Of a stretch of 16,513 nucleotides of DNA, positions 5,957-13,221 are shown in pieces. Numbering within the stretch: the stretch's first letter is position 1; each line of letters opens with the position of its first letter. The stretch is taken from contig JAUVLN010000014.1 in NCBI GenBank assembly GCA_030600725.1, positions 1-16,513 of the forward strand, given 5' to 3'. Source of the DNA: Thermoplasmatota archaeon. Its GTDB lineage: Archaea; Thermoplasmatota; Penumbrarchaeia; Penumbrarchaeales; Penumbrarchaeaceae. The notes beneath the pieces were generated by a model. That model saw only the letters and a program-made list of their open reading frames with translations, did not search any database and was not told the DNA's origin. A program made the position numbers and the translations under genes.

Positions 5957-6729
5957 TCATGTTTTTGGAGAATATACCAAAGGCAATTGGAATGGTCTAT
6001 GCTGTCGTTGCTCTGCTCATTCTGGCCTATCTGTTCAACAAGGACAAATTCAATAGAAAGATAGGATATGTGTTCCTTGTTATCTCGACAATGATCGGGT
6101 TTCTGATATTTGCGCCCATGTTCCCGTATCAATTTCAGCTTCTTGTACTGCGGGATACGGAAAAGCTTGGAGCGCCGATCCCCATCGTTCTTGTGGGCTT
6201 CCTTCTGTTCATTGTTCTCACATTCGTCTTCGGGAGGATCTTCTGTGGGTACATCTGCCCGATCGGCGCCATACAGGAGCTGGGATATATTATTCCCGTC
6301 AAGAAGTTCAAGATCAAGAACAAGAAGGCGACAATGGTTTTCAGAGGAGTATTTACTGCCGGATTGATAGTTGCAGGCCTCTTCTTTTCCGTAGGGCTTT
6401 TGAACTTTACCGGGGTCAATTACTTTTTCAACCTCAATATCTCCTCCATATTCTTTTACGTATTTCCGGCCCTGCTGATCGTGGGCACCTTCGTCTATCG
6501 GCCCTTCTGTCGTTTTCTGTGCCCTTACGGGGTTTTCCTGTCACTGGCCTCCACAAAAGGCCTCTTCAAGCTCAGGCGAAATGATAAATGCATTGATTGT
6601 AAAAAATGTGAGAAGGCATGCCCGACCAATGAGGCTGGAAGAGATGATCTGAAACAGGAATGTTACATGTGCAACAGGTGCAGGGACGCCTGTCCCGTTA
6701 ATGCGATCGATCATAGCAGGAAGGGATAA
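5953..6729 (+). CDS. NapH/CcoG-like membrane protein with two 4Fe-4S ferredoxin sites
   Basis: The 258-residue product is a polytopic membrane electron carrier of the NapH/NosR/CcoG type (Pfam PF12801 with PF00037/PF13237-like sites). About five membrane helices are visible (near 12-28, 37-55, 77-97, 130-150 and 164-183). Two C-x3-C-P motifs follow helices, C98-G-Y-I-C102-P and C186-R-F-L-C190-P, as in NapH. The C-terminus carries two complete ferredoxin sites, C213-x2-C216-x2-C219-x3-C223-P and C237-x2-C240-x2-C243-x3-C247-P, so all expected cysteines are present. Such proteins pass electrons between the membrane quinol or menaquinol pool, or other carriers, and soluble reductases. The ATG overlaps the cupin stop (ATGA), with GGGGT just upstream; a second ATG lies two codons later. 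It is the redox member of the operon and its partner enzyme is not obvious in this window. Confidence 0.88.
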   Translation: MIMFLENIPKAIGMVYAVVALLILAYLFNKDKFNRKIGYVFLVISTMIGFLIFAPMFPYQFQLLVLRDTEKLGAPIPIVLVGFLLFIVLTFVFGRIFCGYICPIGAIQELGYIIPVKKFKIKNKKATMVFRGVFTAGLIVAGLFFSVGLLNFTGVNYFFNLNISSIFFYVFPALLIVGTFVYRPFCRFLCPYGVFLSLASTKGLFKLRRNDKCIDCKKCEKACPTNEAGRDDLKQECYMCNRCRDACPVNAIDHSRKG

Positions 6730-6805
6730 TGAAATTAAATCACGGACGAGGAGGGAGCGGTTGAAAGGACCATGCTGATCGATCCTGTATCTGAAGGATG
6801 AGAAA

Positions 6806-7432
6806 ATGAAAAAGGAATACGGTTTCACTGCAAAGATCTACGACCCCATGCTGTATCTGGCCCTCAACCCTATCAGAAAAGCCGTAATGAGGGAGCTGGT
6901 CGACCATGAGGAGAGCAGGATACTGGACCTCTGCTGCGGCACCGGAAATCAGCTCAAGATGCTTTCCAGAAACGGTTTCAAGAGCCTTCACTGCCTTGAC
7001 CTCTCCGAGCAGATGCTCGAAGTGGCAAGGAGGGGAGATCATTCGATCAGGGTCCACAGGGAGGATGCGGCGAGAACCGGCTTCAGGGATAACGAGTTCG
7101 ATATCGTGATCCTGAGCTTTGCACTGCATGAGAAGGATCGTCAAACCCAGGAGAATATCCTGCAGGAAGCTCATCGGATACTGGGAGATGACGGTTTACT
7201 GCTTGTCGTGGATTATATCTTCGATGAGAGGACCTCGGGCCCTGGAAGGTTCGGGGCCACCACGATAGAGAGGATGGCCGGGGGAGATCATTATTCCAAT
7301 TTTAAAAGATATAAACAGGGCGGCGGATTGTCGACGATAATAGATGGAAAGATGTTCAGTTATGTGAAAAGCACCCGTAAGGCATACAGCGTTGTGACGA
7401 TCTCCACATACAGGAGACGTGAGCCCTCCTGA
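6806..7432 (+). CDS. Class I SAM-dependent methyltransferase (UbiE/COQ5-like core)
   Basis: The 208-residue product has motif I I-L-D-L-C-C-G-T-G (39-47), the strand-2 acidic segment H-C-L-D-L-S (62-67), E-F-D-I-V-I-L-S-F-A-L-H-E (97-109) as motif IV with a catalytic-pocket histidine, and L-G-D-D-G-L-L-L-V-V-D-Y (126-137). The region after residue 155 (AGGDHYSNFKRYKQGGG) resembles small-molecule methyltransferases that accept a lipid- or quinone-like substrate, but this cannot be made specific. It is unlike the first methyltransferase of the run in sequence and in base composition. GGATGAG lies just before the ATG. A gap of 76 bases separates it from the Fe-S protein gene, without an obvious terminator, so it may be the last gene of the same operon. 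It ends six bases before the convergent envelope-protein gene. Confidence 0.82.
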   Translation: MKKEYGFTAKIYDPMLYLALNPIRKAVMRELVDHEESRILDLCCGTGNQLKMLSRNGFKSLHCLDLSEQMLEVARRGDHSIRVHREDAARTGFRDNEFDIVILSFALHEKDRQTQENILQEAHRILGDDGLLLVVDYIFDERTSGPGRFGATTIERMAGGDHYSNFKRYKQGGGLSTIIDGKMFSYVKSTRKAYSVVTISTYRRREPS

Positions 7433-7438
7433 ACGCTT

Positions 7439-8377
7439 TCAAATATCATCTTCCGGATCTTTACATGTTCTCTTCTCGTAGATATACAGTGAGAACGCAG
7501 TGATTGCGATCACCACTATGGTGACAACAAGGATAGTGAATCTCAATTCATAGAATATGGTTGTTAATTTAGGCTCGGTCTTGAGCACCAATCTCTGGTC
7601 ATATTCGATATTATGGTCATCCTCCTCTATGGTGAATGTCAGTTCAATTGAGCTCTCTTTTGACCTGCTCGGCTCCTGCCTTACGGCGATAGTGATGTTC
7701 TTCGCCTCACCCTTGGTCATGGTAATGGAACTCTCGTAAGTGCTGATATCAATATGGTTGGAGTTGCAGGTAATATCCAACAGGACGAGGATGTCTGAAT
7801 TTCCCCTGTTCACCATCAATATCTGAAAGGTCACCCTCTCCCCCACCTTGGCCAGGATCTCTGGATTATTACACCCGATATAGAGTTTATAGAAGGGTAT
7901 TACGTCTATGTGACCTCTGACGATCTCTATCTGGCCGGTACCATTGCCGTTGGAATAGGCCCACGTCCCCCAGACCTCCAGATCGAGGTCATCCTCCGAT
8001 GAGGTGTTGATCGGAACCCTCACCTCGATCCGGGTGGAATAATGGTCGATCTCCCTGGTGAAGTTCAACTGTGGTATTCTGGTAACCTCCCACCAATGGG
8101 CTTTCGTCTCCAGTGTTACAGAGCAGAAGATATCATTGGCGAGGTATTCCGGGAGATCACATAGGACATCGAGTTCAAAAGAGACGGCTCCATTACTTCC
8201 GGGAGAGACATCTACCTCCCTGTCATCAGCATCAAGGATCAACCGGATGGTGGGTGTGCCGAGATCACCTTCGCTTTCAGTGGGGGCTCCATGAACTGAA
8301 TATATATTGGTCAGCGTAATGGATATCAGGGATATGATAAAGAGGGAGAGCAGACTCGTTCCCATCAATGATCTCAT
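7439..8377 (-). CDS. Secreted, C-terminally membrane-anchored envelope protein of unknown function
   Basis: The 312-residue product begins with a signal peptide (hydrophobic residues 8-24, likely cut near H-G-A, residue 30) and ends with a membrane helix at about 279-300 followed by a short charged cytoplasmic tail (EKRTCKDPEDDI). The part outside the membrane is rich in beta strands, with N-x-S/T sites (105-107, 124-126, 145-147, 227-229). Residues 175-235 (VGERVTFQILMVNRGNSDILVLLDI...) have the shape of an immunoglobulin-like CARDB/NEW3 repeat found in archaeal surface proteins. The gene stands alone. No ribosome binding site precedes the ATG, but a TATA element lies 30 bp upstream, so the message should be leaderless; a second ATG at 8362 would shorten the protein by five residues. 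The topology is well supported, the function unknown. Confidence 0.68.
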   Translation of the reverse strand: MRSLMGTSLLSLFIISLISITLTNIYSVHGAPTESEGDLGTPTIRLILDADDREVDVSPGSNGAVSFELDVLCDLPEYLANDIFCSVTLETKAHWWEVTRIPQLNFTREIDHYSTRIEVRVPINTSSEDDLDLEVWGTWAYSNGNGTGQIEIVRGHIDVIPFYKLYIGCNNPEILAKVGERVTFQILMVNRGNSDILVLLDITCNSNHIDISTYESSITMTKGEAKNITIAVRQEPSRSKESSIELTFTIEEDDHNIEYDQRLVLKTEPKLTTIFYELRFTILVVTIVVIAITAFSLYIYEKRTCKDPEDDI

Positions 8378-8401
8378 TGAGAACAGTAGTATGGATGGGC
8401 C

Positions 8402-8413
8402 TTAATTAAATTT
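8402..8413 (-). promoter_or_regulatory. TATA box of the leaderless envelope-protein gene
   Basis: Read on the minus strand, AAATTTAATTAA is centred about 30 bp before the ATG at 8377, in otherwise mixed sequence. Archaeal transcription begins about 25 bp after the TATA centre, so transcription should start at or within a few bases of the start codon. This fits the lack of a ribosome binding site. Confidence 0.55.
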
Positions 8414-8452
8414 GGCCGAAAGAAGCTGAAAACCTCGGTGATATTTGCTGGA

Positions 8453-11400
8453 TCAGTACTCATTCCAGCTCTTTATCGGAATATCATCCAGGTCCATTAT
8501 CTCGAGGGCCTCCATGAGCCGCTCGGTCAAACGGAGGTTGGTAAGCAGAGGAACGGAGTTATCTATCGCAGCCCTCCGTATCAGGTAATCGTTGGAGAGC
8601 TCCTCCTCCTCGTTGTTCTTGGGGATGTTGATCACCAATCCGATCTTCCCCTTCTCGATGTGATCCAGGCAGTTCTGACTCCCACCCTCGGAGGGCCATC
8701 TGAGGGTCTCCGCATCGATACCGTTCGCCCTCATCGACCTGGCGGTCCCCGCGGTGGCATAGAAGGTGTATCCCATCCCCTCCATCTTCATGAGGAGCGG
8801 CAGGAATGCCGCCTTGGTCACGGGCGGCCCCGAGGATATAAGGGCAACCTTCTTTTTAAGGGTCAGCCCCACCGATCTGAGCGCGGCAAGCAGCGCCCCC
8901 TCCATATCGTCCCCGAGGCATCCCACCTCTCCTGTGGAGGCCATTGCGACCCCCATGGTGGGGTCGGCCCCTTTCAGCCTGGAGAATGAGAACTGGGCCG
9001 CCTTAACCCCCACCCGATCGAGATCCAGTGACGACCCCTCGACCGGCTCCACATCCTCATCCAGGATCGCCCTTGTGGCGATCTCGATGAAGTTCCTCTT
9101 CAGCACCTTTGACGCAAACGGGAAGGTTCTGGAAGCCCTCAGATTGCACTCAATGACCTTCAGCTTGTTGTCCTGGGCGATGAACTGTATGTTGAAGGGC
9201 CCGGTTATTCTAAGCTCCTTTGCTATCCGGCGGGATGCCTGTTTGATCCTTCTGGTGGTCTCGACATAAAGCCTCTGAGGCGGTATCACCACCGTGGCGT
9301 CACCCGAGTGGACCCCGGCGTTCTCCACATGTTCCCCTATGGCGTAGATGAGGATCTCACCATCCCTGGCAACGGCGTCGAACTCGACCTCCTTTGCGTT
9401 CTCGATGAACTTGGACACCACGACAGGGGTGGCGGGGTTCACCTCTGTTGCCCTGGTAAGATAGGACTCCAGTGTCTGCGGGTCGAACACCACCGCCATC
9501 GCAGCTCCTGACAGCACGTAGGAAGGTCTGATCATCACGGGGAATCCGACCCTCTCGGAAAAAGCCCTTGCTTCATCAATGGACCTCGCCTCGGTCCATG
9601 GCGGCTGATCGATGCCGAGCCTGTCCAGAAGTGATGAGAACTTGTTTCGATCCTCCGCCCTGTCGATATCCTCCGGGGAGGTCCCCAGTATCCTGACATC
9701 CCTCTTGTGGAGCCTGGGCGCAAGGTTGTTCGACACCTGACCGCCCATGGAGACGATGATCCCCTCCGGCCCCTCGAACTCGTAGATGTCCAGTACCCTC
9801 TCGTAGGTCAGCTCCTCGAAGTAGAGCCTGTCGCAGATGTCGTAATCGGTGGAGACCGTCTCCGGGTTGCAGTTGACCATGATGGTCCTGTAACCAGCTT
9901 TCCTTGCGGTATCTATTGCGTTGACCCCGCACCAGTCGAACTCCACGCTCGAGCCGATCCTGTACGACCCGCTCCCAAGGACCATCACCGCCCCCGCCTT
10001 CGGGTCCACATCGTTCCCACTTCCCTGATAGGTCATGTAAAGGTAGTTCGTGGTTGCCGGATACTCCGCAGCAAGCGTGTCTATCTGCTTGATCACCGGG
10101 AGAATGCCCATCTCCTTTCTGGTCCTCCGCACCTCGTCCATATCCACCGATGTGGCCTTCCCGATCTGGAAGTCGCTGAAACCCACCCTCTTAGCCTCGC
10201 GCATCAGGTCCGGGTCGTTCGAAATGTCACCACACCTCTCCAACTCCCTCATCACCTCAACGATGTGCGATATCCTGTGGAGGAACCACCTGTCTATGAA
10301 GGTCAGCTCATGTATCCGCTCGATCGTGATACCCCTGTTGAAGGCCTCCCCAACGGCGAACACCCGCCTGTGTGTTGGCTCCCCGAGCTCCTCCTCCATG
10401 CCGTTGAACTCCAGCCGGTTCAGGACCAGGCCGTGCATGCCGGTCCCGATCATCCTGAGAGCTTTCTGGAGCGCCTCCTCGAATGAGCGGCCGATGGCCA
10501 TCACCTCACCGATCGACATCATCTGTGACCCGATACGCGTCGATATGCCCCTGAAACGCTCCAGGTCCCACCTCGGGACCTTCACCACCACATAGTCGAG
10601 GGAGGGCTCGAAGAAGGATACGGTGGACCCGGTCACACCGTTCTTGAGCTCCGCCAGGGACCGCCCGAGAGCGAGGTGGGCAGCTACGGATGCGAGGGGA
10701 TAGCCCGTGGCCTTGCTTGCAAGCGCGGACGACCTTGAAAGCCTGGCGTTGATCTCTATCACCCTGTAATCCCTGCTTTCGGGATCGAGCGCGTATTGTA
10801 TGTTGCACTCCCCCACCACCCCCAGGTGCGACACGGTCCTGATCGCGATCTCCCGGAGCATGTGGTAATCCTCATCCGACAGGGTCTGGCTCGGCGCCAC
10901 CACGATCGATTCCCCGGTGTGTATGCCCATAGGGTCCAGGTTCTCCATGTTGCACACCGTGATGCAGTTGCCGAAGCGGTCCCTGACAACCTCGTACTCC
11001 ACCTCCTTCCATCCCTCCAGGTACTCCTCCACCAGTATCTGTGGGGCCAATGCAAGCGCCTTCCGGGCAATGGTATTGAGCTCTTCCTCCGTTCTCGCCA
11101 ACCCGGACCCCTGGCCCCCGAGGGAGTAGGCCGACCTGATCATGACGGGAAACCCTATTTCAGACCCGGCCGCCTGCGCCTCTGCGATGTTGACACAGGC
11201 CCTGGACCTCGCCGTGAGAACGTTGATCTCGTCCAATCGCTCGATGAACCTCTCCCTGTCCTCGGTGTCCTTGATCACCTCCACAGGCGTCCCGAGGACC
11301 TCCACCCCGTACTCCTCCAGAACGCCCTTATCGTGGAGCTCCACCCCAACGTTCAGGCCCGTCTGTCCCCCGAACCCGAGCATTATCCCGTCGGGGCGCT

Positions 11401-11623
11401 CCCTCTCGATCACCCTCTTGACCGTCTCGAAGTCCACGGGGAGCAGATATATCCTGTCGCACATCCCCTCCGATGTCTGGATTGTTGCGATATTGGGGTT
11501 TACGAGGATGGTGTAGATGGATTCCTCCTTCAGGGCCTTGAGGGCCTGGGAGCCCGAGTAGTCGAACTCCCCTGCCTGACCTATCCGGAGGCCTCCGCTC
11601 CCGAGAAGCAGAACCTTTTTCAT
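8453..11623 (-). CDS. carB: Carbamoyl-phosphate synthase large subunit
   Basis: The 1056-residue product, near the usual length of about 1070, makes carbamoyl phosphate from bicarbonate, two ATP and ammonia delivered by the small subunit; the product enters pyrimidine and arginine synthesis. The two homologous halves are both complete: the first starts L-G-S-G-G-L-R-I-G-Q-A-G-E-F-D-Y-S-G (7-24) and contains the ATP-grasp segments E-V-E-Y-E-V-V-R-D (207-215), N-M-E-N-L-D-P-M-G-I-H-T-G-E-S (225-239) and I-E-I-N-A-R-L-S-R-S-S (289-299); the second starts near residue 547 (V-M-V-L-G-S-G-S-Y-R-I-G) and has V-I-E-C-N-L-R-A-S-R-T-F-P-F. Residues 922-1056 form the MGS-like regulatory domain, the site of allosteric control in bacterial enzymes. 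The ATG overlaps the carA stop (ATGA), with GGAGG seven bases upstream inside carA, so the two subunits are made together. The gene is clearly richer in G+C than the upstream cluster. Confidence 0.98.
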   Translation of the reverse strand: MKKVLLLGSGGLRIGQAGEFDYSGSQALKALKEESIYTILVNPNIATIQTSEGMCDRIYLLPVDFETVKRVIERERPDGIMLGFGGQTGLNVGVELHDKGVLEEYGVEVLGTPVEVIKDTEDRERFIERLDEINVLTARSRACVNIAEAQAAGSEIGFPVMIRSAYSLGGQGSGLARTEEELNTIARKALALAPQILVEEYLEGWKEVEYEVVRDRFGNCITVCNMENLDPMGIHTGESIVVAPSQTLSDEDYHMLREIAIRTVSHLGVVGECNIQYALDPESRDYRVIEINARLSRSSALASKATGYPLASVAAHLALGRSLAELKNGVTGSTVSFFEPSLDYVVVKVPRWDLERFRGISTRIGSQMMSIGEVMAIGRSFEEALQKALRMIGTGMHGLVLNRLEFNGMEEELGEPTHRRVFAVGEAFNRGITIERIHELTFIDRWFLHRISHIVEVMRELERCGDISNDPDLMREAKRVGFSDFQIGKATSVDMDEVRRTRKEMGILPVIKQIDTLAAEYPATTNYLYMTYQGSGNDVDPKAGAVMVLGSGSYRIGSSVEFDWCGVNAIDTARKAGYRTIMVNCNPETVSTDYDICDRLYFEELTYERVLDIYEFEGPEGIIVSMGGQVSNNLAPRLHKRDVRILGTSPEDIDRAEDRNKFSSLLDRLGIDQPPWTEARSIDEARAFSERVGFPVMIRPSYVLSGAAMAVVFDPQTLESYLTRATEVNPATPVVVSKFIENAKEVEFDAVARDGEILIYAIGEHVENAGVHSGDATVVIPPQRLYVETTRRIKQASRRIAKELRITGPFNIQFIAQDNKLKVIECNLRASRTFPFASKVLKRNFIEIATRAILDEDVEPVEGSSLDLDRVGVKAAQFSFSRLKGADPTMGVAMASTGEVGCLGDDMEGALLAALRSVGLTLKKKVALISSGPPVTKAAFLPLLMKMEGMGYTFYATAGTARSMRANGIDAETLRWPSEGGSQNCLDHIEKGKIGLVINIPKNNEEEELSNDYLIRRAAIDNSVPLLTNLRLTERLMEALEIMDLDDIPIKSWNEY

Positions 11624-12702
11624 CCTACCGCCTCCATGAAGAGATCAAAGAACCCCCTGCTATCCCTCGGCCCCGGGGATGCCTCAGGGTGGAACTGCAC
11701 GGCGAAGAAGGGCTTGCTCTCATGTCTGATCCCCTCGACGGTGCCGTCGTTGAGGTTGGAGTACCACACCTTCCACCCCTCACCGAGGGTTTTTCCGTCA
11801 ACGGCATAGCCGTGGTTCTGGCTGGTGATATAGCACCTGTTGGTCCCGCTCTCTCCGCACGGCTGGTTCTGGGACCTGTGGCCGTATTTCAGTTTGTATG
11901 TTGAGGCCCCGGAAGCAATTGCGATTATCTGGCATCCCAGGCATATGCCGGCAACGGGTATGTCCCCTTCGAGCAGTCCCGAAACGTTCTCTATCGTCTT
12001 TTCACACATCGAGGGGTCTCCCGGGCCGTTCGATATCATGTAGCCGTCGCACTTTATGGATCGGAGGTCGTGATCGTAGGGGACGACGGTCACCCTGCAT
12101 CCCCTCGACAGAAGGTCCCTGAGGATCCCCCGCTTCATCCCGCAGTCCACAAGGACGATATGCTGGCCGCCCCTCTCCCCGTGTGGAACCGTATCGGAAC
12201 AGGAGACCTCGCCCACGAGGTCCTTTGCATTCGGGTCCTCGACGGAGAACGGACCTTCATCAGACATGACGATCCTTCCGAGCATGGTGCCCTTCTCCCG
12301 GAGGAGCTTTGTCAGGTCCCTTGTATCCACACCGGTTATTCCCACGACCCCCTGCTCCGACAGCCAATCGTCAAGGCTCGACCGCGCCTCCCAGTGGGAG
12401 TGCTCGTCTATGTACTCCTGAACGACAAGCCCCCTCACGTGGATATCGTCGGATTGGAACGGCCCCGCCCCGATCTTGAACTCCGGGACGCCGTAGCTGC
12501 CTATCAGCGGGTATGTTAAAGTCAGGATCTGGCCCCTGTAGGACGGGTCGGTCAAGCTCTCCACATAGCCCACCATTCCGGTGTTGAACACGACCTCACC
12601 GTCACAGGTCCCGACCCTGCCAAATAACCGGCCGGGAAACCTGCTCCCGTCCTCGAGCTCAAGGTAGCCCACGGGCCTTTCACCTTTCTCAGAATATGCC
12701 AA
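11620..12702 (-). CDS. carA: Carbamoyl-phosphate synthase small (glutaminase) subunit
   Basis: The 360-residue product hydrolyses glutamine and channels ammonia to CarB. The N-terminal CarA domain begins G-Y-L-E-L-E-D-G-S-R-F-P-G-R-L-F-G and includes V-F-N-T-G-M-V-G-Y-V-E-S-L-T-D-P-S-Y. The C-terminal class I glutamine amidotransferase carries the nucleophile in A-G-I-C254-L-G-C-Q and the partners in Q-F-H338-P-E340-A-S-P-G-P, so the triad is complete. The start is uncertain. TTG at 12702 has GGAGG eight bases upstream and is used here. GTG at 12672 has GGTGA seven bases upstream and would give the family's usual short N-terminus (MGYLELEDGS, 350 residues). A TTG at 12750 lies within the leader hairpin and has no binding site. 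It is the first gene of the carAB operon. Confidence 0.96.
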   Translation of the reverse strand: MAYSEKGERPVGYLELEDGSRFPGRLFGRVGTCDGEVVFNTGMVGYVESLTDPSYRGQILTLTYPLIGSYGVPEFKIGAGPFQSDDIHVRGLVVQEYIDEHSHWEARSSLDDWLSEQGVVGITGVDTRDLTKLLREKGTMLGRIVMSDEGPFSVEDPNAKDLVGEVSCSDTVPHGERGGQHIVLVDCGMKRGILRDLLSRGCRVTVVPYDHDLRSIKCDGYMISNGPGDPSMCEKTIENVSGLLEGDIPVAGICLGCQIIAIASGASTYKLKYGHRSQNQPCGESGTNRCYITSQNHGYAVDGKTLGEGWKVWYSNLNDGTVEGIRHESKPFFAVQFHPEASPGPRDSRGFFDLFMEAVG

Positions 12703-12710
12703 AACGTCCC

Positions 12711-12715
12711 CCTCC
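12711..12715 (-). promoter_or_regulatory. Ribosome binding site bearing on the carA start
   Basis: Minus-strand GGAGG is eight bases before the TTG at 12702. A competing site, GGTGA at 12680-12684, lies seven bases before the GTG at 12672. The first is the stronger match to the archaeal 16S tail; the second fits the start expected from the family. Both could be used. Confidence 0.5.
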
Positions 12716-12724
12716 GATCGAAGG

Positions 12725-12775
12725 AAAAAAATGAATGAGATCCCCCCCAAATGGATTTTCCGATCCTGGGGGGAT
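12725..12775 (-). promoter_or_regulatory. Hairpin plus T tract in the carAB leader, possible attenuator
   Basis: On the minus strand ATCCCCCCA (12775-12767) pairs with TGGGGGGGAT (12749-12740) apart from one extra G. Inside this stem GGAT (12766-12763) pairs with ATCC (12756-12753) around the hexaloop CGGAAA, giving a nearly continuous 13-bp structure with a three-base bulge. Eight bases after the stem comes a run of seven T (12731-12725), then the GGAGG of carA. A G+C-rich hairpin followed by a T run before a biosynthetic operon looks like a conditional terminator. TATA-like TTAGATAG (12796-12789) or CTTATCTA (12813-12806) could start transcription near the hairpin's 5' side. The structure is seen; regulation is inferred. 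Confidence 0.5.
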
Positions 12776-12848
12776 ACACATCGGGAAGCTATCTAAGATG
12801 TCCTTGTAGATAAGGCTTTTGAGGGGGTGAACCAATCAAAGCGTCCTT

Positions 12849-13127
12849 TCAGAATAATCCCTTGAACAGGCCCATGATGGAGTGGAGGATGATCCCGACT
12901 ACTGTCAGGGCCCACCATACAAGGCCCAACACCAGGCCCACGGTGGCCATGGTCCTACCGTTCTTCTTCTTCTTTCCCAGCCAGCCGCAGATCACAGCGG
13001 CCGTGGCCAACAGAGGGCCCAGGCCCACGATCAGAGGTTTGAAGGTCAGACCCATGAAGGTGAGGATCGCGAGGATCCCTGTAACGAGGGCTATGATCGC
13101 AAGCACGTTGTTTTTCTTCCTGGCCAT
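12849..13127 (-). CDS. Small membrane protein, DUF4190-like
   Basis: The 92-residue product has two long hydrophobic segments (about 8-52, probably two helices, and 60-88) separated by the basic turn G-W-L-G-K-K-K-K-N-G-R-T-M-A. A hydrophobic pair joined by a basic G-x-x-x-x-K-x-G-R-x-x-A-x-x-G turn and then G-L-V-L-G is the pattern of DUF4190-type proteins, whose role is unknown. The start is the ATG at 13127, even though the frame stays open far upstream: a canonical TATA box lies 26 bp before this ATG, and any longer reading would overlap the divergent peptidase gene. There is only a weak AGG before the ATG, so the mRNA should be leaderless. The gene lies upstream of carA on the same strand, with 97-146 bases between depending on the carA start; it is probably an independent unit. 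Confidence 0.7.
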   Translation of the reverse strand: MARKKNNVLAIIALVTGILAILTFMGLTFKPLIVGLGPLLATAAVICGWLGKKKKNGRTMATVGLVLGLVWWALTVVGIILHSIMGLFKGLF

Positions 13128-13148
13128 GGTACCTTGATCGTTTATTGG

Positions 13149-13156
13149 ATATAAAA
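13149..13156 (-). promoter_or_regulatory. TATA box of the DUF4190-like gene
   Basis: Minus-strand TTTTATAT, preceded by the purine/G-C sequence GGGC, is a textbook archaeal TATA box. Its centre is about 26 bp before the ATG at 13127, placing the transcription start on the start codon itself. It is the clearest promoter in the window. Confidence 0.7.
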
Positions 13157-13221
13157 GCCCATTTCTGTCGATACGGGAACAAGGATTAATTCGAATGTAG
13201 CAGTTGGGGGTTGGGGACAGT

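Noticed and set aside
6729..6764. 11-codon frame starting in a TAATG overlap after the Fe-S protein gene
   Set aside because: Too short to support, with low-complexity sequence; more likely untranslated spacer.
10796..11809. Long plus-strand open frame (337 codons) opposite carB and carA
   Set aside because: It is a shadow of G+C-rich coding sequence: proline/histidine/leucine-rich, no domain pattern, and carA-carB on the other strand are certain. The same holds for other antisense frames at 8438-8989 and 9707-10486.
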